Below, piece by piece: positions 20,150 through 31,826 of a stretch of 64,000 nucleotides of DNA. The DNA is taken from NCBI GenBank assembly GCA_963682025.1, contig OY821522.1, positions 24,962,490 to 25,026,489 of the forward strand. Reading direction: 5' to 3'. The position numbers were made by a program, and so were the translations under genes. This DNA is from Cordilura impudica. Taxonomy: Eukaryota > Arthropoda > Insecta > Diptera > Scathophagidae. Within the stretch, counting starts at the first letter, position 1, and the number at the start of each line of letters is the position of its first letter. Under the pieces are notes generated by a model that was given only the letters and a program-made list of their open reading frames with translations, did no database searches and had not been told where the DNA came from.

Positions 20150-23046
20150 GTAGGACCCATTGCGGGGTCGGATATGAATATAGGGGGGATTTCAGCTAGG
20201 TGTAGTTACGCAGATTCGGTGTTTGTAAGATTGCCATGTGCTTGGGCAAAGACGGGGTGTCTGAATTTGTTAGTGGATACAGGGGCGGACACCAGCCTGG
20301 TAAAGGACAGCAGTCTTACGGGGGATATTATTGTGGACGGGATGGTGGTAAAGGACCTGCGAGGAGTATTCGGAGGATTCTCCAGGACTATAGGGTTAGT
20401 CAGGATTGAGCATTCGGACATCGCCGAATTGGGGTTCGATTTGCATTGTGTGGATAAGCATGATAATTTGCCGGGAGATGGTATTTTGGGTCGCGATAAC
20501 CTATGAGGACGCTCCGTCACTGATACGATTAATCTTTCTCTGAAACTGTACTCGAATGGAGGTGAGTGGAACTTATCTCCTGTTTGTTTGGGGGAGGCCA
20601 CAGGTTCGGGGACAGTAAATATCGTGGAGAAAACCATAGTGGCGAAGGCGAGGACAGTGTCTATTGCAACCATGGGGATCAGTACTAAACATACTAAAGT
20701 GGTTGTGGAGAAGCAAGAATTGTCGCCAGGAGTATATCTAGGGGCCGCGCTAACGAACGTAAAGGATGGGGTGGTGAAAACGCCCATTCTGAATTCGACT
20801 GAGGTTGACTACTACCTAAAGGATGGGTTTATGAAAAAATTCAGTGGATTAGTAAATTTAAAAGATTCAGGTGCGGGTTTGGTGACGCACGTGCAGGAGG
20901 TGGATGTCAAGGAGAGGGTCAGTAGGATAATGGCCACAATAAAGACCGATGCCGACTTGAATAGTGAGGAAAGGTCGTCTATTCAGGCGATATGTGCAAC
21001 GTACCACGATATCTTCTCGTTGGAGGGAGATAAACTATCTTGCACGAACATGGTAAAGCATAAAATTTCCGTGCAGCCTGGACAACTGCCGATTAATCAG
21101 AAGCAGAACAGGTTACCTTAGATTCATTGTGAGGAAATTAATCGGCAGGTCCAGAAGCTCCAGGACGATGGCATAATTTCACATAGCGTGTCACCGTGGA
21201 ATTCGCCATTACTATTGGTTCCAAAGAAGTCGTCGAAGGCAGGGACCAAGAGCTGGCGACTGGTGGTAGACTTTCGTAAGCTGAATGAGGCAACTCTGAA
21301 GCAGGTATTCCCCATTCCAAGGATGGATGAAATTTTGGACCAGTTGGGCAGAAGCAGATATTTTTCCACGTTGGATTTGGCAAGTGGTTATCATCAGGTG
21401 GAAATGGATAAACAAGACAAGGAAAAAACAGCTTTCACTACGGCGTTGGGTCACTTTGAATTTAATAGGATGCCATTCGGATTAACAGGCGCACCGGCAA
21501 CCTTCCAAAGATTAATGAATCATATGCTAACAGGTCTTCAGGGCATTGAATGTTTTGTATATTTGGACGATATTGTCATATATGGAGGGAGTCTGGCCGA
21601 ACACGACTCAAGGCTATGTAAAGTGTTGCAGCTGTTGAAGGAAAATTATTTGAAAGTAAAAACGGAGAAATGTAAGATTTTTACCGATCATCAACCGCTG
21701 AAAGTCATTGCGAACTTGAAGGATCAAACTTCAAGGTTGGCGCGCTTTAGACATAAGTTATCGGAATATGATTTCGAAATTTGGTACAAGCCGGGCAAGA
21801 AGAATAAGAATGCGGATGCACTGAGCAGGATACCATATTCGACGGAGGAAATACTGATGGTTAAAACTAGGGCCACGTCGAAGGGCAAAGGAAAAAATCA
21901 TGCGGGGAGCTCAGGTCACGGGAAGGACAAAGAGGTTCATAACGGGAACAATGAGAGTAGTGAAAAAGGACCAAGCGATGTTAATGACCCACCGGTCGAG
22001 GTGGTGGTCGATGAGGAACCAACGTATGTGGTGTTGAAGGATCCTAAAGAGATCGCGACAGTGTTAAAGGATTTTCACGATAGTCCTATGGGCGGTCACG
22101 TGGGTGTGCAGGCGACCGTTAGAAGGATAAAGAGGCAATTTCGCTGGGTCGGCATGCACAGGGATATTAAACAATATGTGAAGATGTGCGTTAATTGTCA
22201 GCAAAATAAGAGTGCCAAGAAAACATTGATGCCGATAGTCCTCATGGATACTCCTAGTCGGCCTTTTCAGAAAGTATATATGGATATGGTGGGACCTCTC
22301 CCTGAAAGCACTGCGGGCAACAAATTGATATTGACTTTTCAAGATGATTTTTCGAAATTTATGTTGTGCACAACAATGCCGGATGGAGAGGCTAGTACTG
22401 TGGCAAAAATTTTCTTTAACGAAATTATAGTATGGGGTTCCGAGCATGCTGGTTATGGACAGCGGGACAAATTTCATGTCGAAGGTGTTTTCGGATACAT
22501 GTAGGCTGTTAGGGGTCAAGAAATTGAACATCACTCCATATCACCCGCAGGCAAACGGCCCATTGGAAAGGAGTCACCGTCCTTTGGCGGAGTACTTGAG
22601 GAGCTTCGCCAATGAGGATGGCAGCAATTTGGATCAATGGCTGGCACCGGCGATGCATGTGCATAACAACACTGTACATTCATCTACGGGGCAGACCCCA
22701 TTTAAGACATTATACGGTTTCGACATCGACTTACCGACCAACCTAAGTAAAAAATGTGCACCACTTTACAATACGGATGACCCAAACAAGGTCCTTAAAT
22801 ATCAGATAGAGCGCTCGCATGAACTAGTGCGAAAGAATCAGACGAGGGCTAAGTTGTTTTCGAAAAAGGCTTTGCAGTGGGTGATAGGGGGTTGTTAGGA
22901 ACAATACCAGGAAAAATAAGTTGTCACCCATTTGGACTGGACCTTATGAGGTAGTTGGGGTAAACAGTCCCGTAACGTCCACGGTGCGCATAAAGGGGAA
23001 GGATCGTAAGTGGCATGATAACCATTTACGGGCGTTCCACCAGTGA
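20150..23046 (+). pseudogene. pol: Element C pol: protease, reverse transcriptase, integrase, broken
   Basis: The protease (LLVDTGADTSLV, then GDGILGRDNL) lies one frame forward of the zinc knuckles. In-frame stops occur at 20504-20506 and 21119-21121. Reverse transcriptase has SPWNSPLLLVPKKS, WRLVVDFRKLNE, YLDDIVIYG. At about 21680 the frame passes from LKVKTEKCKIF straight to TDHQPLKVIANLKDQTSRL, so the thumb and most of RNase H (roughly 150 residues) are deleted in frame. Integrase has an HHCC finger (GGHVGV...H...CVNCQQNK), YMDMVGPL (first Asp), then a frameshift at about 22440, LVMDSGTNF (second Asp) and QANGPLERSHR (Glu). After another shift near 22890 the GPY-type C-terminus (LSPIWTGPYEVVG) ends at 23046. 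Confidence 0.85.
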
Positions 23047-23163
23047 TCGCATTATTTGGTCTGAAATCATTCCATTTAATACACATGTTCATGATGAAGG
23101 TTTTGTTTTGTTTATTTTAGTAATTGTGATTTGAGGTGGTGAGGGGAAGGTTGGGGGTTTACT

Positions 23164-23949
23164 TACATTGGTTCATTTGCTTATGTTTGAATTTTTTGTC
23201 ACTTTCAATGTGGAGCAATACGATATTGTTCCGCGTTGACAGGTGTTGTTGTGTTTATTTGTTTTTGTTACCATGCGTTGTCTTGGTTATGTTTGTATTC
23301 ATTTTTAGTTTTTTTTTATTGCAATGTTCTGTTATTGCAATTCTGAGCAATGACGTTGACTTAATTTTTTTAGTAAACTTCCGTGTATATTAAATGTAAA
23401 TGTATGCCTCTTTTTTTCCCACTCTACATGCATTATTATAATTTGTTTTTTTTTTTTTTTTGTTATTGGTTAAGTTAGCCATTTAAGTATGTCATGGCCA
23501 TGAACCGCAGTGAGTTATGGTTAATGTTTGTTTTTTTATTATTATTAATTTTTGCTTACATTATTAATGCAATTTCAGTATTTTTACTTTCATTGTTGTT
23601 ATAGGTATTTTTAATTAGTTTTAAGATTTAATATAAATAAAGGGGGCAAAGTCAGAACAGTGGCAGATGAAGACAAGTAAGTACGCTGTTCTGACTTTAA
23701 CCGTGAGAAAGCATACTTGTCCGGCTTTGCCTCTCCTTTTTCAGCCAAATAAACGCCGTTTGGGCAATCATAGGAGCCTGATAGGGATTTGTTGTGTTCC
23801 ATAATAAATTTATGTGAGGTTAGTCCTTGGTATTCGGTCTTAAGACTTAGAGACTAAAGGCTAATGTCGTATAGATTATAGTTTTATACATCGTAATGTT
23901 TTGGGGTTATAGCCACGGTGATCAAGCTGCTGGAATATAGCCCCAACAT
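23164..23949 (+). repeat. Element C 3' LTR
   Basis: Direct repeat of the 5' LTR with scattered substitutions and small indels. It begins TACATTGG after the purine tract and ends CCCCAACAT at 23949. Confidence 0.85.
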
Positions 23950-24179
23950 GTTAGATCGTCCTCAGTCTTTGTTTGACCGCGATCGTAGACAAACGTATTA
24001 CTTATAACAAAAAATATTGTTCTTAAAAATTTCAACCAACAAAAAATTTTTCAAAAACAAAGGGATTAGCATCGTTAATCTCCCACAAAAAATATCAGTG
24101 CAGTTTGCACAAAACATAAGAGTGCGTACTAATTTATGTGTTTCGTATAACCACAAAATAGTACACTACTAGTGAAGAA

Positions 24180-24520
24180 AATAGTGAAACTGATAGTGGT
24201 ACATGTTGGCAAAGAGTACCAGCAACGAAATGAATCCCCTAAACTATATCATCAAAAACCTATTAAATTTTCAAGTGAACCCAGCACATCATCTAACAAC
24301 AAATTTGCAGCTCTTGATTATCGAAGACGTAGAATGTGAAAATGCAGAAGCAACACGTAAACCCCACCAATTTACATACAAAATGTAGATATTACGAATA
24401 TTATGATTAAGAAATAAGTAGTGTAATATCTATAAATGATTTTAATTATAAATCTTTCAGAGAAGTTCAAGTGCTTTTGATGGTTAAAAGTATAGATGTA
24501 ATAAGTAATTTGCGTGCACC
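24180..24520 (+). pseudogene. Jockey-type LINE ORF1 fragment
   Basis: In shifting plus-strand frames the sequence reads like the N-terminal part of a Jockey-group ORF1: SSNNKFAALD, IEDVECENAEATRK, PPIYIQNVDITNI, then DFNYKSFREVQVLLMVKSID. Frameshifts and stops break it. The zinc-knuckle part is not present. It follows a non-coding stretch (23950-24179) that may be its 5' UTR, directly after element C. Confidence 0.5.
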
Positions 24521-24540
24521 GGTTTGTGTGTAAAGCTCTG

Positions 24541-24820
24541 TTGAGCTACCAAGACTACCTGTGTCTTTATTTATTTACCAAACTTAAATCTACCTAAAAA
24601 TATTACAAACACACACTCTCTTAATTAACTTAAGTTATCGTGGGAATTAATTATAATCAACGTGTGAGAACTAGTTGACACAGCAAGTTCTCACAGGTAA
24701 ATTGTGCAGTGCGAATAAGAATGCAAATATGCAAGGGTGTACTATTGCATGTTCGAAACATGGCAATAGACACTACTCAAACACACTACATAGATTCGTA
24801 CAGAAAAGAAAATAAATAGT
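24541..24820. repeat. Possible LTR remnant
   Basis: This starts TGTTGAGCTACC and soon has CTTTATTTATTTACC, a layout resembling the polyadenylation region near one end of the B1, B2 and F LTRs. No partner copy or primer site is seen, so this is only a suggestion. Confidence 0.2.
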
Positions 24821-25267
24821 TAAATATTTAGAATGCTTAAAAATAAGTTTCCATACGTTACAGTTCAAATAAGAAAAAGCCTTTAGATTTGCCAATAAAG
24901 GACTTCAACGTTCCTCCTATCCATATATATAATTTCTTAGTCTGTGTATTCTCCTTTCCAGAGCGTTCTATAGAGCTCTTATGACACAGAATGTGGAAGA
25001 AGAACCTAGCAAAAACGGGGTCTTCATTTTCGATCTGTGGGAGGCAGGGCGTGGCAATTTTTGTCTTAGCATTTCTCTATTTTTTTTCTAGGAGATTTTA
25101 TAGAATTTTTTATTCTTTCCAGAGCTTCATAAAGCTCCGTAATAATCTAAAAATCTCAATTTTGTAAACATACAATGCGTAACACAAAATGATGCATAAC
25201 GAAGGCCGATTTTCAATTTTGATTTTGTGGGCTGGGGGACATAGCAAAGGCGTTTTAAAGAATGAAC
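24821..25267. other. Unassigned AT-rich DNA with degenerate repeats
   Basis: No gene was recognised. A motif like TTTCCAGAGC..TCTATAGAGCTC occurs near 24960, 25124 and, more diverged, 25335. A GTGGG-rich word occurs near 25040 and 25230. It may be an old non-autonomous element. Confidence 0.4.
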
Positions 25268-25359
25268 TATTTTTTTTTTATTATTATTATTATTAATTAT
25301 TTATTTGCACAAAAATTTTATTATGAGATCTTTATCTTTTCCAGAAGCATTTCAAAGTT

Positions 25360-27196
25360 GCTTAATAGATGTTGCTTGCAAGATTTAAATTTCCGGGTAA
25401 ATTGTTGAATTTTATACTACAAACATAATCAATGCGCTGCTTAGTAGTTTCTAAGCGGCATCTAGGAATTCTTAAATTTCCTCTATTTCGGATATTAAAA
25501 TTTTGATTGATTCTGTGAAAATGTTATGGTATGGTGACCAATATGGTTTATGCATTTATAGACAACAAACATTAAAACTTGATATTCATACAATCCATAT
25601 ATTGGTAAAATTAATTTGCTTATGTCCCTCCTATACAATGAGATATTTGAAAACAATAATGGTAATTTATATATAGTTTTTAGTGATTTATTTTGCATGC
25701 GTTGAAGTGCTTTCAATGAACTATGATTTTTATTGTAAACATATATAATTGCTAGGTAATTCAAGTGGGATTGAATCAAGGATTGAAATATCATTAATTT
25801 TGGTTTAACATCCATTTTTTTTTTAATTTATACAAAATTCCTATTGCTGGAGCTATCTTCCTTTTTAAATCATTTATATGTAAATCCCATGATAAATTAC
25901 TTTTCAAAGTTATCCCTAAATATTTTACTGAATGTGTTTCTTCTACCACTTCACCATCAATATACACATTAAAGTTATTATTTATACTTAGTACATGTGG
26001 TCGAAAACGAATTAATTTAGTGTTGTTAGAGTTGAGAATTAAACGATTTAATTGCGGAAATTCAAATATTAACGAAGCATCTCTTTCAATTTTCGTTTTA
26101 AGAGCTAAATCATACTTGTAGGGGAACAAGCACACATCATCCGCAAACATATAAAGTTGTCCATCCAAATTTGAGTTATTGATATCATTTAACTAAATTG
26201 AAAATAATAACGGACCCAGTCCGCTTCCCTGTGGTACACCATAATTTACGGATCCCATACAACTTTCTGCTTTGTTTATGTTTACATATTGTTTCCTGTT
26301 GTGGAAGTAACTTTTAAACAACAGAAGTTCTCGTCCTTGCACACCATAGTGCATCAATTTTTGCAACATTATTTTATGATCTACTAAATCAAAAGCCTTA
26401 GTGAAATCGAAGAATATTCCAGCAACTCCACTATATCCTTCATCAAGCCTACTACATATACACCGTATCACGTTCAATACAGCATCTTCATTACTGCATC
26501 CTCTACGAAATCCGAATTTATATTTATACAAAAGATCATTTTCTTCCAGGTATACTAAAAGTTTATCATAAAGTATTTTTTCAAAAATTTTATCAATCGT
26601 AGAAAGAACGGCAATGGGTCTGTATTTATCTTCAGTCGTTACATTTACTTCTTTTGGTATTGGAATTATTTTATGGACTTTTAAGATGTCAGGATACTCT
26701 GAACTATTTAACATTTAATAAAAATTTCAGTTAAAACTGGGGTTATTTCATCTCTCCATTCCATCACAAATTTAGGTGAAATATTATCATAGCCTGGACT
26801 CTTGTTAGCTTTCATATTCAATATGATTTCCATAATATCACTACCATTAACAATTTGCAGGGTAAAACGGTGAGGTGAATGAAAAAGAGTTCGTAGCGAA
26901 TTAAACATGTCTCCAGGAAGAACTGTTATTTTCCCCTTCAGGCTTGCCATACTCGTAAGAAAAAAAATTATTAAAACAATTAACTTTAATTTGATCACAT
27001 TTTATTTTTTGTCCGACCAAGAGTATTGTTGATAAATTTCCAAGATTTCTTTGGATCATTTCCTATTTTACATAAACTTTCAGTGTAATAATACTCTCCA
27101 CATTTTTCAGTAGCTATTTTTATAACTTTACTGATTCGCTTCAAAAAATCTTCCATATTTTGTTTATTTTTCGATTTACGTCTTTTCCTTAATAGT
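25360..27196 (-). pseudogene. LINE 2 ORF2: reverse transcriptase part
   Basis: Minus-strand frames carry YYTESLCKIGNDPKKSWKFI (linker), MKANKSPGYDNISPKF, KVHKIIPIPKEVN, YRPIAVLSTIDKIFEK, YKFGFRRGCSNEDAV, FFDFTKAFDLVDH, GVPQGSGLGPLLF, then MFADDVCLF (catalytic Asp pair) and VKYLGITLKSNLSWD. Stops occur after LLFSI (about 26190) and frameshifts near 25800 and 26710. The C-terminal region continues to about 25360 (RIPRCRLETTKQ). Inactive. Confidence 0.8.
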
Positions 27197-27990
27197 TATA
27201 CCCTATACCACCTTGTGGTTTGGGTATAATGACTTTGTGCTGCTGTTTGTAACTACCAAAAATATTTGACCTAGACCCATCTTTTAGTATACCGATCGAA
27301 TCAGGATCACTATCTGATTCGATTTAACGATGTTCGTCCGTCCGTCCGTCCGTCTGTGTGTCCATGTAAAGCTTGTAATCAAACTGCAGGTCCCAAATAT
27401 GAATATATTTTGATGAAATTTGGTATGTGAGCTTCCATCGGCCATAGAACGAACGCTGTTGAAATTGGTGAGAATCGGTCCATGTTCAGACCTAGCCCCC
27501 ATACAAATGACCCCTATGAAATCGACTTAAATTGCCATAAGATCCAAATTGTCGTATAGGTCTGAGTCAAATTGGGTTTGTATGTGTTTATTATATTCAC
27601 TAATGAGTAGTCTAAAAATGATTCCTATGGGACAACTCTTAGTCATAGGCCCGATATAGAGCTGGTTCCCGATCTTCACTTAAATCTATCAAAAATATTG
27701 CACTGATTCTTCTCAAATTTTGTTTGTATATATTTTTGCAAAATACAAGAGACCTTACCAAACATGGTCAGGATCGGTCCATTTTTGGGTCTAGTCCCCA
27801 TATAGATATAGCATTCGATATGAACTTTTTCATATCTGCAGCCAAAAAATTAATAAAACTCCCACTCAAATTTGGTTTATGCTTATTTTCTATATCCAGT
27901 TAGTTGGGCCTGAGAGATAGGGTCTCTAAACGCATGGTATAGGGTATCGTATAGTCGGTCTAGACCGACTATAATTTTCTTACTTGTTTT
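27197..27990 (+). mobile_element. DINE-1-like non-autonomous Helentron
   Basis: The plus-strand 5' end reads TATACCCTATACCACCTTG and the 3' end TATAATTTTCTTACTTGTTT, the pattern of INE-1/DINE-1 elements. ATACCCTATACCA (27199-27211) is repeated inverted as TGGTATAGGGTAT (27935-27947). An 18-bp perfect palindrome (27953-27970) forms the subterminal hairpin. A GTCCGTCCGTCCGTCCGTCT microsatellite (about 27330-27353) follows a CAGGATCACTATCTGATTCG box, as in DINE-1. No coding capacity. Such elements are moved by rolling-circle Helentron proteins. It sits in LINE 2 ORF2 without an evident target duplication, as expected for this group. Confidence 0.75.
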
Positions 27991-28860
27991 TCTTTAAGTA
28001 ATATTAACTCCTGTATATTCTTGTTAACCCATGGAGTAAGATCAAATCCTAACTGTTTTTTATATTTTGTTACTACAGTTGAACTATTTATAGCATTTTT
28101 CATACATTGAACCAGTGTGTTTGTCAATTGTGTTGAATTCATTGAAGAATAATTACCAGGTAGGCTATTTTGTAGGTATTCTCTGGCCTTTGCATAGTCA
28201 CAATGTGTTTTCATAATCTCTATGCTTTCTTCCTTAATAAATTCAGTCTTAAATTTGCAACAAATTATATTGTGATCTGATATATTACATTCAACTGAAT
28301 CAACATTAATTTTCTCTGAAAAATTGCTAAAAACATGATGAATACATGTTTTACTTATTGGCCTTGTTATCATATTGTGAGCAATGTCACAATCATAATT
28401 ATGAAATACGGATAACAAGTCTGTGAAATGAAGATTTTGAAATAGATCAATATTAGAATCACCAACTATAATAATTGGATTGCGAGCATGAATGTTTAAT
28501 ATACTATCAATTCTATCAATAAAATCATCTACATTACATTTTTGCGATCTATAAAAAGAAACTATTTTCAAACTTTAAAATTTCTCAAAGTAGCAACAAT
28601 AAGCTCTACAAAATAACTACTCTTGCAAATTTCAACTTCATAATATATGTTATTATTAACATATAAAGTAGTACCACCATAAGCATCTTCTCTACAACAA
28701 TGTATGTTATTAAATCCGGGCATTTTATAAATTTGAGTAATATCATTCTGAAACCATGTTTCTTGGACTGCAATTATATTCGGTAACTTAGGCAAACTTG
28801 CTATTAACGATTTAAATTGGTTAAATTTTTCAACGGATGAAACGCCTTCTGGTATTAATA
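27991..28860 (-). pseudogene. LINE 2 ORF2: endonuclease part
   Basis: The apurinic-like endonuclease motifs run in order on the minus strand: NIIAVQETWF, GGTTLYV, IIIVGDSNIDLF and CNISDHNIICCKF. A frame change occurs at about 28568. The N-terminus is missing: at about 28860 the frame ends in ILIPEGVSSVEKF, without the usual ILHWNCNG-type start. The C-terminal side leads into the Helentron insertion at 27990. Confidence 0.75.
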
Positions 28861-28991
28861 CTTATTAAATTTAGAAAATTTAAATTTAAATTGCAAATAT
28901 ATGTTTTAAAATTCGAAAATTGTTTAAAATATTGATTTTTAATCATACAAAAGGAAAATAATATATGTTAAATAAATATACCCAGTCTTTC

Positions 28992-29998
28992 TTAAGGGGA
29001 CACGTACGCAGCACCATCTTCACCATCATCACTTGAATTTGCATCAACTCCTCTACTATTAACCATAGATCTTCTCTTCCCATGTTTGTTTTTAGTTGCC
29101 TCTAATAACATTTTATCAACATCATCTTCATCTCTAATAAGCTGCTGTCTTGCGATGTCACTTTTTTTACAGTACACTTTCCCATTCTTCACATAAATAT
29201 GTTGATAACCAATTGTTTTTAATGATTTGGCATAATAAAATAGGTTTAAAGTTTCCTTGCTATGAAAATCATTTACATACAACTCATTTGTACTGTCCTT
29301 TTCTTTTAATTTGGTTTTTGAAGCCATCAGTTTATCCTTATGAAATTTTGAAGAAAACTTAACCACAACAGTTTTTTTGTCATCATCAGATTGTCTCCTA
29401 GTTTTGAGAAAATAAGCACCATCAACAGCATTTGATTCAAGATCAACACCAATGTCCTTTGACAAGTTTTTTTTTTACAGCATCGGCAGCATTTACATGC
29501 GCATCAACCTTCAAACCCCTTATAATACAATCATTTTTTACTCTGTAATCATTAAATATTTTCGCAGAAGTTTTAATGTTTGTATTTCATTCTTAAGCTT
29601 TACATTTTCCTTTTGTATATCTTTTATCTTCTTATTTTCAGCAACATCTTTAAATAATTTATCATACTTTGATGACATGAAATTTATCGAATCAGTCAGC
29701 TGATCCAACTTTTCTAACTTCTCTAATATTTTAAGTTCATTTTTGATTATATTTAGCCCCTTTCTTATCTCTCCGCCTCCTTCTTTACATACATGACAGT
29801 TGAAAGTTTCATTTGCATTTTTTATTAATTTCTAGAATTCCTTTTTACTCAGTTTAGAACAACGAAAGTGAAAATGTTTGCTACACTTGTCACACTCTAT
29901 AAAATCATCGGTATCCTCTTTGATCTCATCTTCGCAATGACCAAAAAGCATTACTTTTTTATTTGCTAAACTGCGACGAGCTTGATTTTTAGCCATAT
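28992..29998 (-). pseudogene. LINE 2 ORF1: PHD-finger protein
   Basis: The frame starts MAKNQARRSLANKKVMLFG at 29995. A PHD-like finger follows (FIECDKCSKHFHFRCSKLS, later CHVC), then a long coiled coil (KLFKDVAENKKIKDIQKENV), and a C-terminal nucleic-acid-binding region (TVVVKFSSKFHKDKL, LYVNDFHS). One in-frame TAG is near 29833, and a frameshift in the T-run at 29468-29477 separates the two halves. Its layout matches the ORF1 of the CR1 at 10496-11319. Confidence 0.7.
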
Positions 29999-30279
29999 TT
30001 TACTTTATTCAAATACCAGCTGATATCTTTTATCAGTTCGCAAGACCTTGATATTTTAAATACAGTTTATAATAAAAAATTTTACAATTTTCAGGTATGA
30101 TTAAGCATAGAGAAAAAATAGTGTTTTAATTACAAAGGGTTGCCAACTTTTGACCTACTGTCTACTATATTAATCTGCTGACCTAGGAAGTTGAAAACTG
30201 GCATATATGTAGAATTTATCCGAAGACGGATCTCCAAAATTCGGTTGAATGACCTGAAAAAATAGATTTTCAACATTAT
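29999..30279. other. Unassigned AT-rich spacer
   Basis: Possible 5' UTR of LINE 2 next to the start of the Helitron remnant. No gene is seen. Confidence 0.4.
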
Positions 30280-31826
30280 AACAATTTTTGATCTACAACC
30301 TAAAATGAATCAGCTATCGCCTTTTGAACCCCGTGGAATGATTCAGTTTGGGAGAATACTTTAGAAGAGGTTGCAGCTATTAGCATGCCTTATATACTTA
30401 TAGAAGACTTGTCACTACATCACAAAATTATTGAGTTTGGATGTAAGACTTGCGATAATATTGCGCTACAGCAGGTACAAAATACATATATATCATGGTA
30501 AAATCTGTTCTGAATTTGGCTTAAAGATACCTTCTGAGAATTTTCCTAACCATATAGATAAAGTGTTATAACCGAAGAGAAAGTAGAGAGTTCTAGGCTA
30601 TAATCATTCCTCAGCATAGAACAGAAAATGATATTTCAAACAATAATTGTGTTCAACAGAATAGCTGTAAACTGTTTTTTCTCGATTAACTGGAAGGAAG
30701 TCGGAAGACCTATCAGTACAAAACCTTCCTGAGAATAATAAGAGGAAGCGCTGATGTTGTATTTGATATTGGTTGCACATATCATTACCCAGTTTAAATT
30801 TCCAGCGCCTTTGAGAGACTTCAACATCAAAGATGAGGGCAAACTCCATCGATTACAAACAGATTAGAAAAGCTAAACTTATATTTCGGTACGAGGAAAC
30901 GATGGCACCCAGTCACGCGATAAATACTGTTGATAAATTACTAAAAACTTTAATCATTTTCGGCAACGTTCACTTCATGCTCACAGGGCTGCTATTGTAT
31001 AAACTTTATTAAAATATACCGTTCTCTAGCCGATATTATTATACCGCTGGAAACCAACATTAGAGCTGTGGCGACACATCATACAGAGATTGGATTTTGA
31101 AGATGGACAATGAGGAGTTATGCCCGGAGTTTGGCGAAGAATTAATGGAAGCACCTAATGAAATGAAAGAGCAAGGAACCGTCGTGAAGAATACATTTGG
31201 TGAAAGATTGAAATCTTCTGAAGTGGAAAGTTATTCCAAACATGCAATTCTTTGCCCAAGAAATTAAGAAGTATGCCAAATTAATGAAATGTGTTGCACA
31301 CATTAGATGCAGAGTGTTCAACTACTTGAGTATAGAGAGAGTGGAGGGTGATAGCATAGCCGAAAGAGAAAATTATTCAGTAGAATTCTTAAATAGTCTT
31401 GGAACAATCGGAATACCACCACATACGTTAAACCTCCAAGTTGGAGCTATAGTCATGCTGCTGCGTAATTTAAATACAAGGAAAGGGCCCTGCAATGGTA
31501 TAAAATTACAACTTACAAAACTTTCTCAAAACTTAATGTGTACAACAATATTGACTGCCACAGCCGAAGGAAGTTCCGCAAATATCTCGAGAGTTGACCC
31601 GGCTCCAATTAATCCTTACCTTTCATTTATAATGCGTCGAAGACAGTTTCCTATAAGACTAGCATATTACATTACAATGAATAAAGCACAGGGTCAAACA
31701 TCTTTCGAAAATGATGAGCCATGCACAAATGTATGTTGCATTTTCAAAGGTGAGGTCCGCAAATGATGTTGTATTCAAAGTCATGCCGAAGGAAAGCAAG
31801 GAATGCTTCGTAATGGCCGTTTTGAA
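30280..31826 (+). pseudogene. Helitron helicase (PIF1-like) remnant
   Basis: Helicase pieces can be read on the plus strand across several frames: KICSEFGLKIPSENFPN (about 30500), a FRQ...HAHRAAIV block (about 30960), then the best frame 31242-31766 with YLSIERVEGDSIAERENYSV, NSLGTIGIPPHTLNLQVGAI, LRNLNTRKGPCNG, RRRQFPIRLAY and MNKAQGQTSF. A different frame gives MYVAFSKVRSANDV (31725-31770), the terminal helicase motif. The Rep domain and element ends are absent. Family: Helitron RepHel, C-terminal helicase. The Tc1 element begins where the coding sequence ends. Confidence 0.8.

Larger units (their letters stand above)
16986..23949 (+). mobile_element. Ty3/gypsy element C, defective
   Basis: A plus-strand LTR retrotransposon has LTRs at 16986-17806 and 23164-23949, a 5' leader, gag with three CCHC knuckles, protease, reverse transcriptase and integrase, and no env. 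A purine-rich tract (GAGGGGAAGGTTGGGGG, about 23140-23156) lies just before the 3' LTR. A primer-site-like TGCGCAGCCGGTC follows the 5' LTR (tRNA-Ser type, with mismatches). No clean target duplication was found. Stops, frameshifts and an in-frame deletion in pol make it non-autonomous. Confidence 0.88.
25268..29998 (-). mobile_element. LINE 2 (CR1-group-like), degenerate, interrupted by a Helentron
   Basis: The minus-strand non-LTR element has a PHD-type ORF1 (28992-29998), an endonuclease region (27991-28860) and a reverse transcriptase (25360-27196), ending in a TAA/AAT run at about 25270-25300. A DINE-1-like element (27197-27990) splits ORF2; removing it joins the LINE frame (LLKEK with LLRKRRKSK). 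The family is related to, but clearly different from, the CR1 at 7530-11896. Clade assignment within the CR1/Jockey group is uncertain. Confidence 0.75.

Noticed and set aside
16980..23957. Target duplication for element C (GTAA versus GTTA)
   Set aside because: The flanks do not match exactly and the LTR borders are uncertain by several bases.
30604..30849. Overlapping minus-strand frames in the Helitron remnant
   Set aside because: They are antisense to decayed helicase sequence and show no family motif.
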